From NCBI RefSeq assembly GCF_008017445.1, contig NZ_VRSW01000001.1, positions 1,178,001 through 1,242,000 of the forward strand: a stretch of DNA of 64,000 nucleotides. Direction: 5' to 3'. Each line of letters begins with the position of its first letter. The first letter of the stretch is position 1. Origin of the DNA: Microbacterium mitrae. GTDB taxonomy: Bacteria > Actinomycetota > Actinomycetes > Actinomycetales > Microbacteriaceae. The notes under the pieces were generated by a model, which was not told the origin of the DNA, did not search any database, and was given only the letters and a program-made list of their open reading frames with translations. The position numbers were made by a program, and so were the translations under genes. This document shows positions 45,176 to 54,528 of the stretch, in pieces.

Positions 45176-48100
45176 TTACAAGAAGCCGTCGGTGAGGTGG
45201 TTCGGCGTTCCGAAGCGGTGAGCCGTGACCGACACGGCCTGCTCCTGCACGAACGGCAGCAGCTCGATGCGGCCGGCCTCGGTGACGGCACCCGCGTAGA
45301 TCGCAACATCAGGCGATCCGTTCGTTGCCTCGGCCACCAGCTCGGTGGTTCCACCGATCAGACGAATCCGCGTGCCGAAACGGTCGTGCCCCAGAGCGCC
45401 AACGCGAGCGGCGAAGGCCTCGTCACTTTCAACCGTGACATCGCCAACGAGATGCCCAGCGGCCTGCGCCACGTGACGCGGAACCGCGACGGCGCTGGAG
45501 ACGGTGACGGTCGCGCCCGCACGCTTCGCAGCACCCAACACGCGAATCAGCGAGACGAGCGGCTGCCCCTCGGAGAGGCGAACGTGTGCGTGACGCGGGC
45601 GGTAGCGGAACACGTTGCGCTCGGCGCTCAGGCCGGAGCGGTCAGTGGCCGCACCAAACTCGGCCGCCCACGCCTGAGCGTCGCTAGCAAAGGCGCGCGC
45701 GAGCATGGCGCGCTCGGCGGGGGTGCCACCGAACGCGTCTTCGAGCGGAGTGATCGTCGATGCCGGTGCAATGCGAGCTTCGGCAGGCGTCCAGGTTCCG
45801 AGGCCAATGAGGTAGTTCGGACCACCGGCCTTGGTGCCAGCGCCGACGGCCGACTTCTTCCAGCCACCAAACGGCTGACGCTGCACGATCGCACCCGTCG
45901 TTCCGCGGTTGACGTAGAGGTTGCCTGCTTCAATGTGGGTGAGCCACTGGTTGATTTCGCCAGCATCCAGCGAGTGCAAACCAGAGGTGAGGCCGTAGTC
46001 GATGTCGTTGACGATGGCGATGGCCTCGTCGAGCGTCTTCGCGGTCATGATGCCGAGAATCGGGCCGAAGTATTCGACGCGGTGATACTCGCTACCGCGC
46101 TGCACGCCATCGCGCACGCCCGGGCTCCACAGCTTGCCACTGTCGTCAAGCTGACGCGGCTCAATCAACCAGGTCTGACCCGACTCAATCGACGTGAGCG
46201 CGTTCTTCAGCTTGCCGCGAGCGGGCTCGATGATCGGGCCCATCTGCGTGGTCGCGTCGGCCGGGTAGCCAACGGCAAGTGAGCTGACGGCGTCGAGAAG
46301 CTGGTTGCGGAACCGCTGCGACGTGGCGACGGAACCAACGAGCACGACGAGCGAAGCGGCGGAGCACTTCTGACCCGCGTGGCCGAAGGCCGATGCCACG
46401 ACGTCCTTCACCGCGAGGTCAAGGTCAGCACTCGGCGTGACGATGATGGCATTCTTGCCACTGGTCTCGGCAAGAAGCGGCAGGTCTTTGCGGAACGAGC
46501 GGAACAGTTCGGCCGTCTCGTAGCCGCCGGTGAGGATCACGCGCTCCACCGACGGGTGCGAGATCATGCGCTCACCGAGAGCGTTGTCGGCCAGCTGCAC
46601 GAACGACAGCACATCGCGCGGCACGCCAGCCTCCCACAGCGCCTCCACCATGACCGCACCAGAGCGACGAGCCTGACGGGAGGGCTTGATGATGACGGGC
46701 GAGCCTGCCGCGAGCGCGGCGAGCGTCGAGCCTGCGGGAATGGCGACCGGGAAGTTCCACGGCGGAACCACGACGGTGAGCTTGACGGGCGCGTAGGTGG
46801 CGCCGTCAACGTCGTCGAGCTCCTTGGCGAGTTCGGCGTAATAGTGCGCGAAGTCGATCGCTTCTGAGATCTCCGGGTCAGACTGGTCAAGCGTCTTTCC
46901 GGTCTCGGCGGCGGAGACCTCCATGAGGTCGGCGCGGCGCGCTTCGAGGGCGTCGCCAGCGCGGTGCAGAATCGCGGCGCGTTCCGCGCCGCTCATGGTG
47001 CCCCACGAGGTTCCGGCAGCCACGGTGCTATCGATCACGGTGTCGAGCTCACCCTCGGTCGCGATGACCGAAGCGTCAACCGTTGCCTGGCCGAGGGCCG
47101 AGGTCTCCGACTTCGCCAGAATCTCGCGACCCCAGCCGCGGTTTGCGGCGACGGCGGGGTCGGTGTCTGGGGTGTTCTCGAAGTGGTCAGTCGCTGCCGG
47201 GGAGGCCGCCTGGGTGCGGTCTTGCACGCGGTGCGCGCCCGGAACCGTGGTGTCCAGGTCTGCGAGAGAGGCGAGGAAGCGCTGCTTCTCGCGCTCAAAC
47301 AGCTCGGCGCTTTCGCTCAGTTCGAACACGGCCGACATGAAGTTGTCGGAGCTGGCGCCCTCTTCGAGGCGGCGAATCAGGTATGCGATGGCAACGTCGA
47401 ACTCCTGCGGGTGCACCACCGGGGTGTAGAGCAACAGTTCGCCCACGTCACGCTTGACGGCCTCGGCCTGGCTCTGTGCCATGCCGAGCAGCATTTCGAT
47501 GTCGATGCCGCCCGTCACGTCGCGCTGCTTCGCCAGCAGCCACGAGAACGCAATGTCAAAGAGGTTGTGGCCGGCAACGCCGATCTTGACGTTCTGGATG
47601 CGCTCGGGGTCAAGCGAGTACTCCAGCACGCGCTTGTAGTTGGTGTCTGAGTCTTGCTTGGTGTGCCACGTCGCGACGGGCCAGCCGTGCAGCGATGCGT
47701 CAACGTGCTCCATCGGGAGGTTGGCACCCTTGACGACGCGCACCTTGATCGCGGCACCACCGTTGGCGCGACGAACGGCCGCCCACTCCTGCAGGCGAAT
47801 CATCGCCGCGAGAGCGTCAGGCAGGTAGGCCTGCAGCACGATGCCGGCCTCAAGGTTGTGAAACTCCGGCTTGTCGAGAAGCTTGGTGAAGACCGCGATC
47901 GTGAGGTCGAGGTCTTTGTACTCCTCCATGTCGAGGTTGATGAACTTCGCCGGGCTGGCGGCGGCTGCGCGCTCGAACAGCGGCGTGAGGCTCGCGACAA
48001 CGTGGTCAACGTCTTCTTCAAACGCCCACGGCGAGTGCGGGCTCACGGTCGATGACACCTTAATTGACACATAGTCAACGTCGGCGCGCTCAACGAGAGC

Positions 48101-48631
48101 AATGGTTCCGTCCAGGCGGCGGCTTGCCTCTTTGCTACCAAGCACAGCCTCGCCGAGCAGGTTCATGTTGAGGCGAATGCCGGGCTTCTTGATGTGCGAG
48201 ATGGCCGCGCCGAGCTTGGCGTCGGTGGCATCAACGATGAGGTGGCCGACCATGTTGCGCAGCACCTTGCGGGCGATCGGAACCACGACGCCGGGCATGA
48301 TGGGCGCAGCGATGCCGCCGAGGCGCACGGCGGCGCGCAGCGGCCAGGGAAGGAACGCCGGAACCTGGGGCGCGACGCGACGCAGGTTGTGGGCGGCAAC
48401 CTTGAGGTCTTCTGGGCGCACAACGCCGTCAACAAACCCCACGGTGAAGTCGAGGCCGTTGGGGTCTTTCAGCACGCCGGCCAGGCGCTGACCAGAAACG
48501 TCAGGCGGAATCGACGCGGCCGTTTCAAGCCAACGATGAACGAGCGCGATGGCCTCGTTCGCGAGCGCGTCGCGCTCGGTAGTGGTGAGTCCGGCTGATC
48601 CGGATTGCGCCTGTGCGGCAACGGCTGTCAT
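45176..48631 (-). CDS. putA: Bifunctional proline dehydrogenase / L-glutamate gamma-semialdehyde dehydrogenase
   Basis: 1151 residues. The N-terminal FAD-dependent proline dehydrogenase (about 90-450) contains RLNMNLLGEAVLGSKEA, DYVSIKVSS, FINLDMEEYKDLDLT and RVVKGANLPMEHVD. The aldehyde dehydrogenase (about 520-1000) has PWNFPVAIPAGS, LAETSGKNA and the catalytic Cys in GHAGQKCSAASLVV. About 150 further residues follow. It turns proline into glutamate in two coupled steps. It lacks the DNA-binding domain of enterobacterial PutA, so regulation probably falls to the divergent LysR protein. Confidence 0.95.
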   Translation of the reverse strand: MTAVAAQAQSGSAGLTTTERDALANEAIALVHRWLETAASIPPDVSGQRLAGVLKDPNGLDFTVGFVDGVVRPEDLKVAAHNLRRVAPQVPAFLPWPLRAAVRLGGIAAPIMPGVVVPIARKVLRNMVGHLIVDATDAKLGAAISHIKKPGIRLNMNLLGEAVLGSKEASRRLDGTIALVERADVDYVSIKVSSTVSPHSPWAFEEDVDHVVASLTPLFERAAAASPAKFINLDMEEYKDLDLTIAVFTKLLDKPEFHNLEAGIVLQAYLPDALAAMIRLQEWAAVRRANGGAAIKVRVVKGANLPMEHVDASLHGWPVATWHTKQDSDTNYKRVLEYSLDPERIQNVKIGVAGHNLFDIAFSWLLAKQRDVTGGIDIEMLLGMAQSQAEAVKRDVGELLLYTPVVHPQEFDVAIAYLIRRLEEGASSDNFMSAVFELSESAELFEREKQRFLASLADLDTTVPGAHRVQDRTQAASPAATDHFENTPDTDPAVAANRGWGREILAKSETSALGQATVDASVIATEGELDTVIDSTVAAGTSWGTMSGAERAAILHRAGDALEARRADLMEVSAAETGKTLDQSDPEISEAIDFAHYYAELAKELDDVDGATYAPVKLTVVVPPWNFPVAIPAGSTLAALAAGSPVIIKPSRQARRSGAVMVEALWEAGVPRDVLSFVQLADNALGERMISHPSVERVILTGGYETAELFRSFRKDLPLLAETSGKNAIIVTPSADLDLAVKDVVASAFGHAGQKCSAASLVVLVGSVATSQRFRNQLLDAVSSLAVGYPADATTQMGPIIEPARGKLKNALTSIESGQTWLIEPRQLDDSGKLWSPGVRDGVQRGSEYHRVEYFGPILGIMTAKTLDEAIAIVNDIDYGLTSGLHSLDAGEINQWLTHIEAGNLYVNRGTTGAIVQRQPFGGWKKSAVGAGTKAGGPNYLIGLGTWTPAEARIAPASTITPLEDAFGGTPAERAMLARAFASDAQAWAAEFGAATDRSGLSAERNVFRYRPRHAHVRLSEGQPLVSLIRVLGAAKRAGATVTVSSAVAVPRHVAQAAGHLVGDVTVESDEAFAARVGALGHDRFGTRIRLIGGTTELVAEATNGSPDVAIYAGAVTEAGRIELLPFVQEQAVSVTAHRFGTPNHLTDGFL

Positions 48632-48704
48632 GGCATTCCTTGGTTATGGCAGAAGTACGTCATCTTGATTATGAACACCCCGACGCATAAGCAAAAGCGA
48701 CGAA

Positions 48705-48726
48705 AGCTAACGAGTAATGATTAGCT
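48705..48726. promoter_or_regulatory. Candidate LysR operator between putA and its divergent regulator
   Basis: AGCTAA, ten bases, TTAGCT form an AT-rich palindrome in the 122-base divergent gap, matching the size of LysR-type sites. TAAGAAT follows toward the regulator gene. Confidence 0.5.
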
Positions 48727-48753
48727 ACCATTAAGAATGGCGAGGAGGTCACC

Positions 48754-49662
48754 ATGCTCGATGTTCGACGATTGCGGTTGCTGCGTGAAGTGCAGGTACG
48801 CGGAACCATTGCGGCTGCGGCCGAGGCGCTGAACTTCACCCCGTCGGCCGTGTCACAGCAGCTCAGTTTGCTGGAGCAGGAGACCGGTGTGGAGCTATTG
48901 CGCAGGGTCGGTCGCCGCGTGCAGCTCACGCCGCAGGCCGAGATTTTGGCACGCCACACCGATGAGCTGCTCGACACGCTGGAGCGGGCGGAGGCCGATC
49001 TCTCGGCGTCGCTGACGACCATCTCCGGCACCGTGCGCATGGCGGTGTTCCAGTCGGCCATGCTCGCACTCCTGCCCACCACCCTCACTCGCATGCACCA
49101 AACGCATCCGGAGGTGCGCGTCGAGATGACGCAGCACGAGCCCGAGACCGCGCTCGCCGACACGTGGGCCCGCGACTTCGATCTCGTGGTCGCCGAACAG
49201 TATCCGGTTCACGCCGCCGCCTGGTATCCGGGGCTGGATCGACGAGAACTTCTGCGCGACGCGATTCGTCTGGCCGTGCCGCCCGGCGCGAGCACCTTCG
49301 ACCCGATCTCATCGCTCGCCGACGCCGCCCTGGTTCCGTGGGTCATGGAACCTCGCGGTGCCGCCTCTCGCCACTTTGCCGAGCAGGCTTGCCGGAGTGC
49401 CGGGTTCGAACCTGACGTGCGCTATCAAACCGCCGACCTACAGGCGCAGATTCGCCTGATCCGCTCGGGCAACGCGGTGGCCTTCATTCCCGATCTGCAG
49501 TGGGCGGGCGAAAGCCCCAGTTGTACGTTGATCGACCTGCCAGATCAGCCTCGGCGCACGATTTTCACCTCGACGCGCGAGTCGAGCGCCGGTCGCGGTG
49601 CCATCGTCGCCCTGCGCGAAACGCTCGAAGCGGTCGCACGCGAACACGTACCGGCAGCCTGA
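48754..49662 (+). CDS. LysR family transcriptional regulator, probable proline-catabolism regulator
   Basis: 302 residues. The winged helix-turn-helix is MLDVRRLRLLREVQVRGTIAAAAEALNFTPSAVSQQLSLLEQETGVELL. The effector-binding domain follows with VRMAVFQSAMLALLPTTL. It is divergent from putA across a 122-base gap with a palindrome, so control of putA is likely by context. AGGAGG precedes the ATG. A weak hairpin AAACGCG-N7-CGCGTTT (49671-49691) follows the stop. Confidence 0.92.
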   Translation: MLDVRRLRLLREVQVRGTIAAAAEALNFTPSAVSQQLSLLEQETGVELLRRVGRRVQLTPQAEILARHTDELLDTLERAEADLSASLTTISGTVRMAVFQSAMLALLPTTLTRMHQTHPEVRVEMTQHEPETALADTWARDFDLVVAEQYPVHAAAWYPGLDRRELLRDAIRLAVPPGASTFDPISSLADAALVPWVMEPRGAASRHFAEQACRSAGFEPDVRYQTADLQAQIRLIRSGNAVAFIPDLQWAGESPSCTLIDLPDQPRRTIFTSTRESSAGRGAIVALRETLEAVAREHVPAA

Positions 49663-49943
49663 GGCGCAAAAAACGCGGTTCTTTCGCGTTTGTGACGGCA
49701 CGGCAGAACTTCTCTCAACAGAGCCAGAAAATCGCGCCGCATTGCGCGATTCGTTGCCTATGGTGATTCTCACGCGCTCAACAGCGCTGGCTCGGTGCAC
49801 GGTCGATCTGATCACGCACCTGCCGATGAGGCTCACTCTTCTCGTCGGTGAACCTGACGGAGTATCTGCCGCCGGTTCGACTCCTTCGTTGCCGCAGCAT
49901 GCGGCGTATTTCTGGCGTTCTCGCCTTGCCGTAAGGAACCGAC
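49663..49943 (+). other. Gap upstream of malic enzyme with a hairpin near the start
   Basis: No supported ORF. A terminator-like hairpin ends the LysR gene. Further on, GCCGC-AGCAT-GCGGC (49891-49905) forms a small hairpin about 30 bases before the ribosome site TAAGGAAC. No known riboswitch is recognised. Confidence 0.35.
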
Positions 49944-51248
49944 GTGACCATCATGGATCCCATTCGCACCACCACCCCCGCCGAGCAGCTGACGATCGAC
50001 GCTCTCGCCTACCACGAGCACCCGCGACCGGGAAAGCTGGCCGTCACGCTCACCAAGCCCGCGGAGAACGCCCGCGATCTGACCCTCGCGTACAGCCCCG
50101 GTGTCGCCGCCCCGGTGCGCGCTATTGCCGCCGATCTTGACGATGCGTATCGCTACACGAACAAGGGCAACCTGGTGGCGGTGATCAGCAACGGAACCGC
50201 GATTCTGGGTTTGGGTGCGCTGGGCGGGCTCGCCAGCAAGCCCGTGATGGAGGGCAAGGCGTTGCTGTTTCGCCACTTCGCCGGTGTCGACGCGATTGAC
50301 ATTGAGACGGAGGAGCGCGACATCGACAAGTTCGTTGACGCGATCGCCGCGATCTCACCAACGTTTGGCGGCATCAACCTCGAAGACATCGCCGCACCCG
50401 ACTGTTTCGAGATTGAGCGCCGTCTCATCGAGCGGTGCAACATTCCGGTGTTTCACGATGACCAGCACGGAACCGCGGTGATCGCGGTTGCGGGACTGCT
50501 GAACGCGATTGAGATCCAGGGCAAAGACATGGCGGAGGTGCGCATCGTGTGTGCCGGGGCCGGCGCCGCCGGTATCGCGACCTTCCGCCTGCTGCGCGCC
50601 GTCGGCTTTCCCGCCGAAAACCTCACGCTGGTCGACAGCTGCGGCGTGGTGCATGCTGACCGCACCGACCTCAATACGTTCAAGCGGGAGTTTGCCCGCA
50701 CCACCGAGCACCGCACGCTTGCCGACGCCATTGCTGGCGCCGACATCTTCCTCGGCGTTTCTGGCCCTGGCGTGCTGAGCGAAGACATGCTGCGCTCCAT
50801 GGCCGAGCGTCCGATCGTGTTTGCCATGGCTAACCCTGACCCAGAGATCTTGCCGCACGTGGCCAAGGCCGTGCGGTCAGACGTCATCATCGCGACCGGT
50901 CGCAGCGATTTTCCCAATCAGGTCAATAACGTGTTGGGGTTTCCGTTCATCTTCCGCGGCGCGCTCGATGTGCGGGCCACGGCGATTACCGAAGAGATGA
51001 AGGTTGCCGCGGTGTTGGCGCTTCGCGACCTCGCTCGCCAGCCTGTTCCCGCCGAGGTGGAGGCCGCGTATGAGGGCGAGCACTTCACCTTTGGGCCCGA
51101 CTACATCCTGCCCAAGCCCGTTGACCCGCGATTGCTCGGAACCATCTCCGCCGCCGTCGCTCGCGCCGCCGTTGACTGCGGTGTGGCGTTGCGGCCCTAC
51201 CCCGCCCACTACCCGCTCGCCTCGACGGACGACATCCCCTTCGGCTAG
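49944..51248 (+). CDS. Malic enzyme (malate dehydrogenase, oxaloacetate-decarboxylating)
   Basis: 434 residues, the short bacterial form without the phosphotransacetylase-like domain. Motifs: YSPGVAAPV near residue 54, [32 protein letters not shown], and the nucleotide-binding [13 protein letters not shown]. It converts malate to pyruvate and CO2, reducing NAD or NADP; which of the two is not clear. It drains the C4 acids from proline and glutamate breakdown. The start is GTG at 49944 after TAAGGAAC; ATG 49953 is an alternative. Confidence 0.94.
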   Translation: MTIMDPIRTTTPAEQLTIDALAYHEHPRPGKLAVTLTKPAENARDLTLAYSPGVAAPVRAIAADLDDAYRYTNKGNLVAVISNGTAILGLGALGGLASKPVMEGKALLFRHFAGVDAIDIETEERDIDKFVDAIAAISPTFGGINLEDIAAPDCFEIERRLIERCNIPVFHDDQHGTAVIAVAGLLNAIEIQGKDMAEVRIVCAGAGAAGIATFRLLRAVGFPAENLTLVDSCGVVHADRTDLNTFKREFARTTEHRTLADAIAGADIFLGVSGPGVLSEDMLRSMAERPIVFAMANPDPEILPHVAKAVRSDVIIATGRSDFPNQVNNVLGFPFIFRGALDVRATAITEEMKVAAVLALRDLARQPVPAEVEAAYEGEHFTFGPDYILPKPVDPRLLGTISAAVARAAVDCGVALRPYPAHYPLASTDDIPFG

Positions 51249-51819
51249 CGGCCGGCCCGTTCAGCGAGAACACGCCGCGCCCGAGACGAGTCGTGCGGCG
51301 CACGTCGGAGATGTTGTCCGCTGTTCCCCGCCACGCCGCGGATTCGTCACACCAGTCCCACCCTTCCCGACCTCAGACAACACTCACGGTCGCGGCTTGA
51401 GGCGGCAGCGCCTGGCGCCGGAGAACGACCGACCCGAATCTTCGCCTGGTCTTCGAAACACAACTCAGTGGTTCCGTTTGTCGTTTGTCGGAACCTCTGT
51501 GACGAATGAGGCGCTTCCCCGGCGTTTCGGGTGTCGAGCGGCAACATCTCCGACGTGACGCAAGGCGGGGGCGGAACCACGGAGCGGGCGGAACCACTGC
51601 GCGGGCTGCGGGGGCGGGGCACCGTTTGCGCGGGGGCACGAGCGGAACCACTGCGGGCGGAACCATTGGGCGGGCGGGGGCGGGGTACCGTTTCCATTCG
51701 CTGCCCTGTGGACGCGACCGAGCCCCCGGGCCACCCAACCCTCCGGCATCGACGCCAAGTTGCGAGGCATCCGGGCATCCGGGCATCCGGGCATCCGGGT
51801 GCCTCGCAACGAACCGAGG
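51249..51819. other. Gene-free repeat-rich spacer
   Basis: No gene found. It holds a 7-bp inverted repeat GGTTCCG-N12-CGGAACC (51470-51495), four GGAACCA motifs, and two copies of a 45-bp GC-rich block (GGGCGGGGCACCGTTTGC near 51612 and GGGCGGGGTACCGTTTCC near 51673). The palindrome at 51759-51810 is listed separately. Confidence 0.7.
51759..51810. repeat. Palindrome enclosing four GCATCCGG repeats
   Basis: The perfect 11-bp arms GTTGCGAGGCA (51759-51769) and TGCCTCGCAAC (51800-51810) enclose 30 bases made of four 8-bp units GCATCCGG. It lies just beyond the metS-like stop and could act as its terminator. Confidence 0.85.
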
Positions 51820-51954
51820 TTACAGTTCCACCGGCGGCATCGGTTCGTTGTCTTCTACCTCGGGGTGACGTGCGAGGTTCACGATGCCGGCCGCGAGCCC
51901 GCCCCAGACGGTAACCATGGCAACGATCATCATGATGGTCGCTTCAGTGCTCAT
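51820..51954 (-). CDS. metS: Small subunit of methionine/alanine NSS transporter (MetS-like)
   Basis: 44 residues starting MSTEATIMMIVAMVTVWGG, with one membrane segment and a short Pro/Glu-rich tail. Sequence type and position match MetS, the small partner needed by the MetP Na+/methionine-alanine importer of corynebacteria. Its ATG overlaps the transporter stop (ATGA). Too short for most gene finders. Confidence 0.85.
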   Translation of the reverse strand: MSTEATIMMIVAMVTVWGGLAAGIVNLARHPEVEDNEPMPPVEL

Positions 51955-53558
51955 CGCTTCGGTCCCTTCTGAACGCGCACCGACCCGGTTTCTGGGTCGG
52001 GTTCATACGCCTCTACCGCGAGGAATTCGTCGTACCCTGGGTCGTCTTTCGCGTGCGACTTCGCGCTCCACGGCAGCAGCGACAGCAGAATGCCACCGAC
52101 CACCAGCAGCGCAACCATTCCCCAGCCGAAGATGCCCAGCAGCCATACCGGGTAGCCCTCATATGGTTCCGTCAGCTTCTTCTGGAATTCGCTGAACAGC
52201 AGGTAGCCGAGCACGATCGGAACCACGACAGCCACCAGGAGGCGCCAGAGGATGCCAATGCGGAAGCTGGAGCGACGGTTGAGGTGCTCCTGCAAAACCG
52301 GGAGCTTGAAGAGCACCCACGACACCACGATCACGGTGACGAAGGCCACCGCCATGATGCCAAACGCATTCACAAACGCATCTGTGGTGTCGAGCACGAC
52401 CAGCGCACTCGTCGTGGAGAACAGCGCCATCGAGATGATCGCCAGCGGAATCGTCACCACGAGCGTGGTGCTGATTCGGCTCCAGCCGAGCTTGTCTTGC
52501 AGGGCGGAGACGATCACTTCAAGAATCGAGATCATCGAGGTGATGCCGGCAAAGACCAGCGCCCCGAAGAACAGCACCCCGATGATGCTGCCTCCTGCCG
52601 CTTGCGAAACGATCGTCGGGAAGGCAATAAAGGCGAGCCCGATGCCGGAGGTGGCAACATCTGCAACTTGGGTTCCAGCCGCCTGGGCCATGAAGCCGAG
52701 AGCGGCGAAGACACCGATACCCGCAAGAATTTCGAACGACGAGTTCGCGAAGGCCACGACCAGGCCAGAGCCCGTGAGGTCGGTCTTGCGCTTGAGGTAT
52801 GACGAGTACGTCACCATGATGCCGAAGGCCACCGACAGTGAGAAGAAGATGTGTCCGTAGGCGCTAGCCCAGACGCCCGGGTCTCGCAGGGCCTCCCAGT
52901 TGGGCTCGAAGAACGCGTTCAGGCCGTCGAGCGCGCCGGGCAAGAACAGCGCCTGCACCACCAGGATGAGAAACATCACGGTCAGCAGCGGCATGAGGAT
53001 CATGTTCGCCGCGCCAATACCGCGCTTGACGCCCAGAATCATGATGCCAATCACCACGATCCACACGATGACGAGCGGAACCCCGACCTGCGGCACGAAG
53101 GTGGTGGAGATGCCTTCCTTCGGGTCCCCCATCTGTAAGAAGTCGGAGAAGAAGAAGTCCTGCTCGTTGCCAGCACCCCAGCTGAGTTGGGCGGAGAACC
53201 AGGTGTACATCACCGACCACGCCACGATGACGGCGTAGTACACCGAAATCACGACGCAAATGAGTACCTGCCACCAGCCCAGTGGTTCCGCTGCCCGATG
53301 CATACGACGAAACGCGAGCGGCGCGGAACCGCGGTAGCGGTGGCCGATGGCGTAGTCGAGAAAGAGGAGCGGGATTCCGGCGGTGAGTAGCGCGCAGAGG
53401 TACGGAATCAGAAACGCACCGCCACCGCCCTCATAGGCGACGTACGGAAAACGCCAAATGTTTCCGAGGCCGACGGCGGAGCCGATCGCGGCAAGGATGA
53501 AGACGTTTCGGGATCCGAACGCCTCACGACGGTTGGGCTGCGTCTTTGCTTTGGCCAT
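51951..53558 (-). CDS. metP: Sodium-dependent amino acid transporter, NSS family (MetP-like)
   Basis: 535 residues with twelve membrane segments. The N-terminal REAFGSRNVFILAAIGSAVGLGNIWRFPYVAYEGGGGAFLIPYL motif binds Na+ and substrate in NSS (LeuT-fold) carriers. Later blocks include FFSLSVAFGIMVTYSSYL. With the coupled small subunit it most likely imports methionine and alanine. The start at 53558 follows TAGGGT by seven bases (leaderless). Confidence 0.92.
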   Translation of the reverse strand: MAKAKTQPNRREAFGSRNVFILAAIGSAVGLGNIWRFPYVAYEGGGGAFLIPYLCALLTAGIPLLFLDYAIGHRYRGSAPLAFRRMHRAAEPLGWWQVLICVVISVYYAVIVAWSVMYTWFSAQLSWGAGNEQDFFFSDFLQMGDPKEGISTTFVPQVGVPLVIVWIVVIGIMILGVKRGIGAANMILMPLLTVMFLILVVQALFLPGALDGLNAFFEPNWEALRDPGVWASAYGHIFFSLSVAFGIMVTYSSYLKRKTDLTGSGLVVAFANSSFEILAGIGVFAALGFMAQAAGTQVADVATSGIGLAFIAFPTIVSQAAGGSIIGVLFFGALVFAGITSMISILEVIVSALQDKLGWSRISTTLVVTIPLAIISMALFSTTSALVVLDTTDAFVNAFGIMAVAFVTVIVVSWVLFKLPVLQEHLNRRSSFRIGILWRLLVAVVVPIVLGYLLFSEFQKKLTEPYEGYPVWLLGIFGWGMVALLVVGGILLSLLPWSAKSHAKDDPGYDEFLAVEAYEPDPETGSVRVQKGPKR

Positions 53559-53565
53559 GTCAGTG

Positions 53566-53571
53566 ACCCTA
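53566..53571 (-). promoter_or_regulatory. -10 box of the leaderless NSS transporter operon
   Basis: TAGGGT, seven bases, ATG at 53558; no Shine-Dalgarno. It defines the start within a longer open frame reaching 53648. Confidence 0.5.
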
Positions 53572-53680
53572 CCCGAGCAGCCACCGGTAATCGAGACTCC
53601 CGCGCCCAGCGGTCGGTCGTTGGCTCGCCCCGAGGTGCCGTGGCACACTATCGGCAGGCCTCACGACAAAGGAAGACTCC

Positions 53681-53776
53681 ATGCCAGAAGCAGTAAAGCC
53701 GCTCATTCCCAGCGGCTACGACATGGGGTGGTGGCTGGTCGCCGGCCGCCGCGCCACGGCACGGAGCCTGTCATGA
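53681..53776 (+). pseudogene. 31-codon ORF, possible remnant of a small membrane protein
   Basis: It reads MPEAVKPLIPSGYDMGWWLVAG and then RRATARSLS. The PLIPSGYD..WWLVA start resembles the beginning of short actinobacterial membrane proteins whose hydrophobic segment would follow. Here the sequence turns basic and stops. It has a GGAAGACTCC ribosome site, and its TGA overlaps the ATG of the next gene (ATGA). It could instead be a genuine coupling peptide. Confidence 0.4.
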
Positions 53777-54522
53777 AGATTGTGGTCGCCGGAGGCACCG
53801 GAACCATTGGGCAGCTGATCGTTGCGGCCGGTCGGGAGCGCGGATATGACATGGCGCCGCTCGCGCGCAGCACCGGAGCCAACGTGCTCACCGGTGAGGG
53901 ACTGGATGCGGCGCTGGCAGGCGCAGATGCCGTGATCGATGTGACCAACACCATGACGCTATCGGCCAAGAAGGCACGCGCGTTTTTCGGGACGGCAACC
54001 AGCAATTTGTTGGCGTCGGCGCAACGCACCGGCGTCGGCCACCATGTCGCACTGTCCATCGTCGGGATCGATAACGCCGACGCGTCGTATTACGCAGGCA
54101 AGCTCGAGCAGGAGCGCCTCGTTGAAGCCTCCCCGGTGCCACACACGATCGCCCGCGCCGCACAGTTTCACGAATTCGCCGCGCAGATTCTGGCGGGAAG
54201 CAACGGCCCCTTCGCCCTGGTTCCGCGCACCCTCATGCGCCCCGTCGCCGCGCACGACGTTGCCGTGCACCTTCTCGAAGTTGCCGATTCGGCGCCCACC
54301 GGTCGGTCACGCGACCTGGTCGGCCCGCGCGATGAGGTGCTGGTAGATCTGGCGCGCAAGTACCTCGCGCACCGGGGCGAACGCCGCCGCGCGATCGAGG
54401 TGCGTCTGCCCGGCCGGTATGGCGCCAATCTCGCGTCCGGCGATCTGCGCGGCACCGATGCGGCTCTGCAAACCACGGTGACGTTCGATGAGTGGCTCGC
54501 CGAACAGCCGACCCACCCCTGA
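53773..54522 (+). CDS. NAD(P)-binding SDR protein, NmrA/atypical type
   Basis: 249 residues. The Rossmann motif MKIVVAGGTGTIGQLIV is at the N-terminus. VALSIVGID and the Lys-Glu of YYAGKLEQERLVEAS correspond to atypical SDRs of the NmrA/HSCARG type, which sense or use NAD(P)H. There is no classical YxxxK. The open frame extends upstream to 53458 but only the part from 53773 fits the family. Start coupled to the 31-codon ORF. Confidence 0.85.
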   Translation: MKIVVAGGTGTIGQLIVAAGRERGYDMAPLARSTGANVLTGEGLDAALAGADAVIDVTNTMTLSAKKARAFFGTATSNLLASAQRTGVGHHVALSIVGIDNADASYYAGKLEQERLVEASPVPHTIARAAQFHEFAAQILAGSNGPFALVPRTLMRPVAAHDVAVHLLEVADSAPTGRSRDLVGPRDEVLVDLARKYLAHRGERRRAIEVRLPGRYGANLASGDLRGTDAALQTTVTFDEWLAEQPTHP

Positions 54523-54528
54523 GAGTGG

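Noticed and set aside
49663..49943. Riboswitch upstream of malic enzyme
   Set aside because: Only one small hairpin and no recognised conserved riboswitch core.
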